A stretch of DNA of 5,637 bases from NCBI GenBank assembly GCA_016741945.1, contig JACVCQ010000190.1, forward strand, positions 1 through 5,637, written 5' to 3'. A model generated the notes under the pieces. That model searched no databases and was not told the origin of the DNA. It saw only the letters and a list, made by a program, of their open reading frames with translations. Positions within the stretch are counted from its first letter, which is position 1. Each line of letters begins with the position of its first letter. The translations under genes and the position numbers were made by a program. Shown piece after piece: positions 1 to 5,637 of the stretch. The stretch comes from Chitinophagaceae bacterium. Lineage in GTDB: Bacteria; Bacteroidota; Bacteroidia; Chitinophagales; Chitinophagaceae.

Positions 1-36
1 TTAAATGTTTTCAACCGGTTCTTTTTTATTGGAACC
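1..36 (-). other. Possible continuation of the HAD hydrolase gene past its premature stop
   Basis: Read in the same frame as the HAD gene, the bases after its TAA stop encode GSNKKEPVENI and then a second TAA at 1-3. This short peptide resembles the polar linker that, as I remember the family, follows the 'LSMxETAL' helix of the cap region in Bacteroidota HAD hydrolases. It therefore looks like former or mis-sequenced coding sequence rather than an untranslated tail. The assignment rests on 11 residues and on memory of the family, so it is weak. No U-rich terminator follows the stop. Confidence 0.35.
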
Positions 37-258
37 TTACAATGCTGTTTCCATCATGCTCAACATAAATCCTTTCACAACATAACCATACAAACTGATA
101 TTCTTGATTTCTGTATGTAGTAGTTCACGTGCTACTGAATGATGGGGTAAGTAATCTTCTAATAGTTCGCAAAAACGATCTTCAGTTTCTCTGAAATAGG
201 GTTCGTTCACCCACAAAGTATCATCAGCATCAAAGGCAATTACTTTCAATGAATTCAT
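37..258 (-). CDS. HAD-superfamily hydrolase, N-terminal fragment (truncated by an in-frame stop)
   Basis: This 73-residue frame begins like a haloacid dehalogenase (HAD) superfamily hydrolase, a family of mostly cytoplasmic phosphatases that use an aspartyl-phosphate intermediate. Motif I is intact at residues 9-15 (FDADDTL), with D10 as the expected nucleophile and D12 as the expected acid/base. Residues 17-73 look like the start of the helical cap, including the YGY and LSMMETA segments. Complete members usually run to about 200-240 residues. Motif II (Ser/Thr), motif III (Lys) and the acidic motif IV are all missing, so the product as written should be inactive. The ATG at 258 is well placed: the protein starts directly with the first beta strand, 16 nt after the PBP stop, which suggests co-transcription. 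The frame ends at TAA (37-39). HAD-like sequence may continue beyond it, so this could be a pseudogene, a sequencing error near a contig end, or a fragment. Substrate unknown. Confidence 0.7.
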   Translation of the reverse strand: MNSLKVIAFDADDTLWVNEPYFRETEDRFCELLEDYLPHHSVARELLHTEIKNISLYGYVVKGFMLSMMETAL

Positions 259-264
259 ATCGGG

Positions 265-272
265 TCTCTTTT
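265..272 (-). promoter_or_regulatory. Weak purine-rich leader before the HAD gene
   Basis: The spacer between the PBP stop and the HAD ATG reads AAAAGAGA on the minus strand, 6 nt before the start codon. It is at best a weak Shine-Dalgarno-like element, which is normal for Bacteroidota, where A-rich leaders often serve instead. It supports the ATG at 258 and translation from a transcript shared with the PBP gene. Confidence 0.3.
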
Positions 273-274
273 AA

Positions 275-2674
275 CTATTTTCCACCGCCTGGTTTTTTTG
301 GCAGAACAGCTTTTGGTTTCTCTGCCGGTGGGGGTGGGGTATTTCCTTTTGTATCCTTTTTCTCCTGTGTTTTAGGGGCCGCAGGTTTGATGTCTGATTC
401 TGCACCAATATCTTCTAGTTTGATGTTTTGTGGGATCTCATAATCCTCGGAAGTTCCTGTTCCAACATCTTCACCTTCTCCACCCAATATTGGGGTAGAA
501 TCATTGAGATAATCAATGACGATATCGTTGCTCATTACATCCGGCTTTACAAAACTAGCGCTCTTGTCAATGCCACAATTGGGATCAGCTGCTGCTTTTG
601 CAAAGAAATAAGCCCATATGGGCATTGCAGCCCTACCACCTTGTCCATTTGCGCTCTCTTTATTAAAATGTATGAAACGGTCATCAGCACCTACCCATGC
701 ACCTCCCATCAGTTGAGGAGTATAACCCATGAACCAACCATCACTGTTTTCATTAGTAGTACCTGTCTTGCCTGCATTCTCAACCCCCGGCATACCGTAA
801 CCCCAGATACCACGGCCTGTTCCCACCTGAACAGTTCCTTGCATCATCTTTACTACAGAATAAGCAGTTACTTCACTAATGACTTCTTTTCTTTTAGGGG
901 TAAACGTTGCAAGTACATTTCCATTTCTATCTTCAATTCTTGTAATGTACATAGGTTTTACATTAAAACCTCTACCTGGAAACATACTAAAACCTTGCAT
1001 CATTTCAAATAATGAAATTTCACAAGAACCCAATGCAATGGAAGGGTAGGGTTCAATTTTGGTTTTGAAATCACAACGCTCCAGAAAATCAACCAGTCTC
1101 TTCGCACCATTATTGCCTTCACCATCTAATTGTTTCATGATATAAGCCGATGCACAGTTTCTGGAGAATGCAAGTGCAGAAGCCATTGGCATAGCGCCAC
1201 CCTTACATGATCTACTGGTTGCAGGAACCAATCCATATTGACCAAAACTTTGTTGTTCATCGTATACGGTAGTATTGGGTGTAAATCCGGCTTCTTCAAT
1301 CGCTAAACTATACAATAAAGGCTTCATAGTAGAACCAACCTGACGTTTAGTATTGAAATTCACGTGGTCATACTTGAATGACTTAAATCCGATACCTCCA
1401 ACCCAAGCCTTAATCTCACCGGTTAATGGATCCATTACCATAAAGCCCGCTTGTAACATTTGTCTGTGGTAACGGATTGAATCGTATGGAGTCATGGTAG
1501 TATCTGTCTCTCGATTGCTATTGTAAGCAAACACACGCATAGGTGTTTTTTCAAAAAATGTTTTTTTGATCTCCTCCTCACTTAAACCCTCTCTATCCAA
1601 ATTTCTCCAACGATCGCTCTGTTTCATGGCTGTTTCCAATACATTCTCATAACCTTTCCATATACTTCCATTTTTGATATTGGCCTGTGTATTGAAAAGT
1701 TTCTGCATATAATTCATATGCTTGGCAACTGCTTCTTCTGCATATTGTTGCATTCTGGGATTAATGGTAGTATAAATTTTTAAGCCGTCGCGATACAGAT
1801 TATAATTATCTCCATTACTTTTCTTGTTTTCCTTACACCATTTCTTCATTTCTTCTCCCAATATCATGCGGAAATATGGACCAAGTCCCGCTGTTTCATC
1901 TAGTTTTTTATAGTTCAGTTCAATCGGTTTTCTTTTTAAAATAGCAGCTTCTGATTCAGTCAGGTATGTATTACGTACCATTTGGTTGATTACTGTATTT
2001 CTTCTATCCAATGCTAGTTTCGGGTTTCGTCTAGGATTATAGATTGTAGCACCTTTCAGCATACCAATCAAAACAGCCGACTCTTCGATATTTAATCTAT
2101 CAGGCTCCTTTTGAAAGAATGTTTTTGCGGCATTACGAATACCAAAAACATTATCCCCGAATGCAACAGTATTCAAATAAATGGTAATGATTTCTTCCTT
2201 TGTGAAATTGCGTTCCAGTTTTACGGCGATCACCGATTCTTTTATTTTCTGAATAATACGAAGAAAAATATTTCGTGTACCCCAATTATCCGTAAACAAG
2301 TTTTTAGCAGTTTGCATCGTAATGGTACTGGCACCGCCTTCTCTTCCTAAAAAAATCAATGCCCTTCCCAATGAACGCGGGTCAATACCACTATGATCAT
2401 AAAATCGTTCATCTTCTGTAGCAACCAATGCATTCACCACATGCTTACTAATATCTTTGTATTGAACATTGATACGATCTTCGAGATAATATTTCCCCAT
2501 CAACGTACCATCTTGTGCGTACACTTGACTGGCTAAAGAAGCAGTTGGATTTTCAATATCATTGATCGAAGGCATCCTTCCTAATAGACCAAAGTTGATC
2601 ATTAGCAGAAATACAATGCCTCCACCCAGTGTCCAGAAAAAAATGCGCCAGAAAATGCGAACAGATTTTGACAT
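275..2674 (-). CDS. mrcA: Class A bifunctional penicillin-binding protein (PBP1A-type transglycosylase/transpeptidase)
   Basis: This is a peptidoglycan synthase of 799 residues, anchored in the inner membrane and acting in the periplasm. It should polymerise lipid II into glycan strands and cross-link the stem peptides. One membrane segment lies at about residues 9-31 after a short basic N-terminus. The GT51 glycosyltransferase domain spans about 50-225. It holds the ATEDERFYDHSGID motif at 85-98 (catalytic E87), GASTITMQ at 114-121, and the RNFTKEEI...YLN block at 155-168 (second glutamate probably E161). A linker of about 110 residues leads to the transpeptidase domain, about 405-700. There the SxxK motif is STMK at 448-451 (nucleophile S448), SxN is SRN at 504-506, and KTG is at 636-638. 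The tail from about 730 is acidic, then Pro/Lys-rich, and probably disordered. All catalytic residues are present and the length is normal. The ATG at 2674 directly precedes the short cytoplasmic segment and membrane helix. The gene lies 74 nt after porW and 16 nt before the HAD gene, all on one strand. The class is certain. The symbol is given by analogy with PBP1A, and orthology to E. coli mrcA is not shown. Confidence 0.96.
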   Translation of the reverse strand: MSKSVRIFWRIFFWTLGGGIVFLLMINFGLLGRMPSINDIENPTASLASQVYAQDGTLMGKYYLEDRINVQYKDISKHVVNALVATEDERFYDHSGIDPRSLGRALIFLGREGGASTITMQTAKNLFTDNWGTRNIFLRIIQKIKESVIAVKLERNFTKEEIITIYLNTVAFGDNVFGIRNAAKTFFQKEPDRLNIEESAVLIGMLKGATIYNPRRNPKLALDRRNTVINQMVRNTYLTESEAAILKRKPIELNYKKLDETAGLGPYFRMILGEEMKKWCKENKKSNGDNYNLYRDGLKIYTTINPRMQQYAEEAVAKHMNYMQKLFNTQANIKNGSIWKGYENVLETAMKQSDRWRNLDREGLSEEEIKKTFFEKTPMRVFAYNSNRETDTTMTPYDSIRYHRQMLQAGFMVMDPLTGEIKAWVGGIGFKSFKYDHVNFNTKRQVGSTMKPLLYSLAIEEAGFTPNTTVYDEQQSFGQYGLVPATSRSCKGGAMPMASALAFSRNCASAYIMKQLDGEGNNGAKRLVDFLERCDFKTKIEPYPSIALGSCEISLFEMMQGFSMFPGRGFNVKPMYITRIEDRNGNVLATFTPKRKEVISEVTAYSVVKMMQGTVQVGTGRGIWGYGMPGVENAGKTGTTNENSDGWFMGYTPQLMGGAWVGADDRFIHFNKESANGQGGRAAMPIWAYFFAKAAADPNCGIDKSASFVKPDVMSNDIVIDYLNDSTPILGGEGEDVGTGTSEDYEIPQNIKLEDIGAESDIKPAAPKTQEKKDTKGNTPPPPAEKPKAVLPKKPGGGK

Positions 2675-2717
2675 AATCAGTAATAAATGGTGACTAATAA
2701 CAGGTCGTAAAGCTAAA

Positions 2718-2741
2718 GAAGAGTTGGTGAAGCTCCTCTTC
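2718..2741 (-). other. Small inverted repeat in the porW-PBP spacer
   Basis: On the minus strand, GAAGAG and CTCTTC form a perfect 6-bp stem around a 12-nt loop, followed by a pyrimidine-rich run (TTTAGCTTT). It starts 7 nt after the porW stop codon. It could be a weak attenuator or a point of mRNA processing that lowers PBP expression relative to porW. The stem is short and only half GC, and there is no clean U tract, so it is not a convincing intrinsic terminator. It may also be chance. Confidence 0.25.
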
Positions 2742-2748
2742 AGGGTCG

Positions 2749-5439
2749 TTAAAATTTATCGGGTAATATTTTTTGTAGGAATGCACGATAAGCTCCTGCA
2801 TCTTTTTTGGTTTGAAGAATCCTCAAATTGGCTGGACTGATGATGATAAACCCATATTTATCGGTACTCAACCAAGGTAGGATACGATTAGCTGCTAATG
2901 GCTTCACTACATCCGTATAATTTACGGCTTCACTGGCATCTTTGAATGGACCTATCAATAAATACTGAATTTCAGGAGCTATGGCTTGGGTGGAAATACC
3001 CAGTCTGCGATTATAATATCTCTCTTGATTAAATCTATTGAATGCATTTCTGGCTTCCCCTACAAACATACCATCTACTTTATTAAGTACCACTACTGCA
3101 TATTGGGTATCGGTAGCTACAAATTCGTAATCCAGTTCAACAGATTGAACAGGAGATATAATTGCATTGGTAATATTTACTCCCGGTGGTTGTTTCAGGT
3201 CTTTAAAGGAAGGTATTGTTACCAAACTGTCTTTTCGCGGAGTAGTGCTTGTGACTACATTAGCAGGTCCGGTTAGATCAACAGAGCGTGTAACTGTTTC
3301 TACAGGTCTTTCAATATTTAAATCTGATAAATAACTTTCAATTTCGGATCTTCTTTTAATCACATCAATCATCGTATTGGCTTTTTCGGATAGTGGCGAA
3401 GCAGGGAAATTATTGATCAATTGCTGCAAGCGAAGAATGGCAATACTATCACTACGCTCTTTTACATAATAAATGGATTCAATATACAATAGTTGAGGAG
3501 TCCATGTTGAATTGTTCAGGCTTTGTTCAGCCTGTTTTTTAGATTGAATAGCAGCATCAAATTTACCTTCAATAAAGAGATTATAAATATGAGTATATAA
3601 TTTTTCAATTGGGTCTTGTTGTGGTTGATTACCTGTGTTCCCATACAAAAACTTACTATCAGCGTATTGACGATTGAATACTTGAGACAATGAGTCTGCT
3701 GCCTTCTGGTTATCAGTTTTACGGTAACATTGCATCAATAAAAAAATGGTTTCTTCAGCCTCGGCCGATTGAGGAAATCTTCTCAATAATTCTTCATATA
3801 CAGCAATGGCTGAAGCATGATCATCCAATTCCTGTTGAAAAATCTTACCATTATCCAATAAAGCACGAATAATAATTGTATTAGATAAATCTATCTGCTC
3901 CTGCGTCAGTGGAATGGCATTCTTTAAAGACTCTAAACTCAGTTCTTCTTTTTTAGGATCCACTTTTCCATCCTGTGATATTGTAGCCTGAGTTTGTTGA
4001 GCATTGATAACTTTATCAAGGGCAGATTGTCTTCTCCAATTGTCTACATTAGGTCTATTACCCCATCTTTTATTAAACTCACTGAACCCCCTACTTTTAA
4101 GGTTGCTATTCAGAAAATAGAAATCTGTATTGTTATTGCCAAATAAATCACCGCTATTTTTTGAATCAACAGCCAGATCAGTTCCGAAAGAAGACTCCTC
4201 TGTTTCTTTGATACCTCTTTCTTTTCTGATTTGTCTGAGTAGCTTTTTGAGAAAATCTGTTCTGGCATTTTCAGGTAAGGCTGCAATTTTTCGTACACTA
4301 TCTTCCCGAAAAATATTTTCTTCATTAATACTAATGAGTTGTAGAGCAGGTTTACGTGTTTCTATCCTCAATTTTTCATCATCAGGTAACAGTTGGATTT
4401 CTACACTATCATAAAAACGAAAAGATTGGCTGTATAATTTCCGGTCATAATTCAAATCACCCAATAATAAAAAGCTCTTTTGTTTCTGAATCGGATTATC
4501 GCTACTATAGGCAACACTTTTTAATAACCACTGTTGTGCAGCCGGATAAGCTTTTCTACTCAATTCCAGTTTGGCAGCTGCATAATAAATGATATCACGA
4601 TATACATCATACTTATCTTTTTTTGCCATTTTTAATAACTCATTCAAGTTCTCTTGAAGGGCATTATCTTTTTCGCCGGTAGCCAACGCTGCTATATTTA
4701 ATCTGGCATACACTTCCATGAATGGATCCTGTGCATTTCGAATGGCTTCATTGAAATTTTTGATAGCATCAGCATTTTTATTGGCTTTTTCATATAGTTG
4801 TGCAGCTAAATAATAAGTCCTTGCCTTATTCAATTGATTATTTCCTTTTTTCAAAGAGCGAGTCAAATAAAATGCAGCACTGTCGTAGGCATTAAGTTTA
4901 TAGAATAAGTAAGCACTGTTCTCATCCAATTCAGGTTGCAAACGAGCCGGAAATAACGCATCACTTCTGAGTAAGGCTACTAATCCTGATGCTTCTGCTA
5001 TTTTATCTTGTTCAATATAAGTTCTAACCATCCAAAGAAAACTTTCATTCCTACTGGGAAGGGTGGTGGTCATTTTTTTCCAGAGATTTCTTTTTTCATT
5101 GGTAGAAATGGAAAAAATACCTCCCGCATTACTTACATTACTCCCTATGGGTACATCATATCCGTCATCTTTTGGCGCAAAAGCATAATTGATGTATTGA
5201 AACACATGTAATGCGGAATCAAAATCTTTTCGGAAGAGATAGGCTTTACCCATTAACATATATAAATTATCTACCCAATCACTTCTCAAATCATGAAGTA
5301 AAATACCTGATGTACATTTGTAAAGTACCGTATCAATTTGATCCTGAGCTGTGGTTTCAAGGTCATAATCATAAAAAGATAGTAGTTGGGTATAGTCATC
5401 CCGGTGCGATTCGGTAGCCCTTTCAACGATCTCATTCAT
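2749..5439 (-). CDS. porW: PorW/SprE-like TPR protein of the type IX secretion system (5' end interrupted)
   Basis: This 896-residue open frame matches, from memory, the Bacteroidota PorW/SprE family. These periplasmic TPR proteins are needed for T9SS secretion and, in gliding species, for motility; PorW is reported to bridge the PorK/N ring and the Sov translocon. Residues 45-85 carry the conserved start of the TPR array (GILLHDLRSDWVDNLYMLMG, then a K-A-Y-x-F-R-K-D-F segment). TPR-like helical pairs follow at about 174-196, 203-234, 284-310, 534-571 and 649-680. A family-typical block lies at 439-470 (TDFYFLNS, then FNKRWGNRPNVDNWRR). It is flanked by a charged low-complexity stretch, 401-430, and a Gln/Lys-rich linker, 476-505. 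The C-terminal part, 770-896, resembles a SPOR-like alpha/beta module ending in GFIIISPANLRIL and a final helix, as in SprE/PorW. The ATG at 5439 is the first available start after an in-frame TAG at 5488, but it falls inside conserved sequence, so it is unlikely to be the native start. Without the upstream part the product lacks an export signal and would stay in the cytoplasm. It ends on TAA, 74 nt before the PBP gene. Confidence 0.8.
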   Translation of the reverse strand: MNEIVERATESHRDDYTQLLSFYDYDLETTAQDQIDTVLYKCTSGILLHDLRSDWVDNLYMLMGKAYLFRKDFDSALHVFQYINYAFAPKDDGYDVPIGSNVSNAGGIFSISTNEKRNLWKKMTTTLPSRNESFLWMVRTYIEQDKIAEASGLVALLRSDALFPARLQPELDENSAYLFYKLNAYDSAAFYLTRSLKKGNNQLNKARTYYLAAQLYEKANKNADAIKNFNEAIRNAQDPFMEVYARLNIAALATGEKDNALQENLNELLKMAKKDKYDVYRDIIYYAAAKLELSRKAYPAAQQWLLKSVAYSSDNPIQKQKSFLLLGDLNYDRKLYSQSFRFYDSVEIQLLPDDEKLRIETRKPALQLISINEENIFREDSVRKIAALPENARTDFLKKLLRQIRKERGIKETEESSFGTDLAVDSKNSGDLFGNNNTDFYFLNSNLKSRGFSEFNKRWGNRPNVDNWRRQSALDKVINAQQTQATISQDGKVDPKKEELSLESLKNAIPLTQEQIDLSNTIIIRALLDNGKIFQQELDDHASAIAVYEELLRRFPQSAEAEETIFLLMQCYRKTDNQKAADSLSQVFNRQYADSKFLYGNTGNQPQQDPIEKLYTHIYNLFIEGKFDAAIQSKKQAEQSLNNSTWTPQLLYIESIYYVKERSDSIAILRLQQLINNFPASPLSEKANTMIDVIKRRSEIESYLSDLNIERPVETVTRSVDLTGPANVVTSTTPRKDSLVTIPSFKDLKQPPGVNITNAIISPVQSVELDYEFVATDTQYAVVVLNKVDGMFVGEARNAFNRFNQERYYNRRLGISTQAIAPEIQYLLIGPFKDASEAVNYTDVVKPLAANRILPWLSTDKYGFIIISPANLRILQTKKDAGAYRAFLQKILPDKF

Positions 5440-5634
5440 ACGTTGATTGTCATTGAAATAGTAGTTGAAATGGGCAGCCGTGTGGTTCTAATTACGATTA
5501 GGAAGCGTAAATTTCTTATTACCTGATTTTTCAGTTGGCATGTTTTGATTCTCATACGGCTTTTGCTTTTTGACTTCGATAGTAGTAACAGCCGTGTCAC
5601 CAATTTTTCCATTTTGACAACGAAAAATTATTAA
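5440..5634 (-). pseudogene. porW: 5' part of the porW-like gene, separated by an in-frame TAG
   Basis: The porW frame continues upstream of the ATG at 5439. Sixteen residues (NHTAAHFNYYFNDNQR) lie between that ATG and a TAG at 5488-5490, and 48 more lie before a TAG at 5635-5637. The segment nearest the ATG resembles the 'N-T-x-H/R-F-N-Y-Y-F-N-A' signature that precedes the ERA...DDYTxLLSFY region in this family. Further upstream are FTLPNRN, a basic KKQKPYE stretch, and QNGKIGDTAVTTIEV, which looks like the start of a mature exported protein. The signal peptide itself is missing or garbled: LIIFRC is all that remains before the last TAG. CAG to TAG is one simple route to the internal stop, since Gln fits there. 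The other frame near the edge reads VNNFSLS, so a frameshift around 5614-5627 is also possible. True nonsense mutation and base-call error cannot be told apart here. Confidence 0.6.
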
Positions 5635-5637
5635 CTA

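Noticed and set aside
17..36. GGTTC/GAACC inverted repeat just after the HAD stop as a terminator.
   Set aside because: The stem is only 5 bp around an A-rich loop, with no U tract after it on the minus strand. The bases also look like former coding sequence.
428..1012. A 194-codon open frame on the plus strand.
   Set aside because: It lies fully antisense to the transpeptidase part of the PBP gene, whose motifs are unambiguous. Its own translation is Cys/Ser/Ile-rich with no recognisable domain.
2708..2715. TAGCTTTA on the minus strand as a Bacteroidota -7 promoter box (consensus TAnnTTTG) for the PBP gene.
   Set aside because: The final G is missing and there is no TTG-type -33 element at the right distance upstream. 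The match is expected by chance in AT-rich DNA.
4110..4325. A 71-codon minus-strand frame inside the porW-like gene.
   Set aside because: It is a different frame of the same strand within a well-supported long gene, Lys/Ile-rich from AT-rich DNA, with no family resemblance.
1..5637. Reassignment of TAA/TAG to an amino acid, suggested by the in-frame stops near both ends.
   Set aside because: The PBP gene ends on TAG and the porW-like gene on TAA at positions fitting their families, and neither has an internal stop in about 1,700 codons. Bacteroidota use the standard bacterial code.
5466..5637. A 58-codon minus-strand frame starting at an ATG near 5612 as a small gene.
   Set aside because: It overlaps the porW-like 5' remnant in another frame, is Arg/Lys/Ser-rich, and resembles nothing I recognise. 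The remnant frame has the family-like residues.

Overview
The window looks like a piece of a Bacteroidota chromosome, most likely from Chitinophagales/Chitinophagaceae. The evidence is moderately AT-rich DNA, genes without clear Shine-Dalgarno sites, and a PorW/SprE-type TPR protein of the type IX secretion system (T9SS), a system found essentially only in Bacteroidota. All recognisable genes lie on the minus strand and read right to left, closely spaced, like an operon. This taxonomic placement comes from remembered family features, not from a search.

Layout, in the direction of transcription. (1) 5634-2749: a long TPR protein with PorW/SprE hallmarks. The intact frame starts at an ATG at 5439, but coding similarity clearly continues upstream to about 5634, interrupted by an in-frame TAG at 5488-5490. 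A second in-frame TAG is the last codon of the window (5635-5637). (2) 2748-2675: a 74-nt spacer with a small inverted repeat. (3) 2674-275: a complete class A (bifunctional) penicillin-binding protein with all glycosyltransferase and transpeptidase motifs. (4) 274-259: a 16-nt spacer. (5) 258-37: the N-terminal third of a HAD-superfamily hydrolase, ended by TAA at 37-39. HAD-like sequence appears to continue beyond that stop to a second TAA at 1-3.

Functionally, the pair links cell-envelope processes. PorW/SprE is reported to connect the periplasmic PorK/N ring to the Sov outer-membrane translocon of the T9SS, and the class A PBP builds the peptidoglycan that this machinery must span. The HAD protein may be a passenger gene.

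I do not see a new biological system here. The most notable anomaly is that in-frame stops interrupt the genes at both ends of the window, while the roughly 1,700 codons between them are clean. Either sequence errors near contig ends or genuine nonsense mutations could explain this. Stop-codon reassignment is unlikely, because the two central genes end properly on TAA and TAG. There is no gene-free stretch over 300 bases, and I saw no RNA gene, CRISPR array, insertion sequence or origin.
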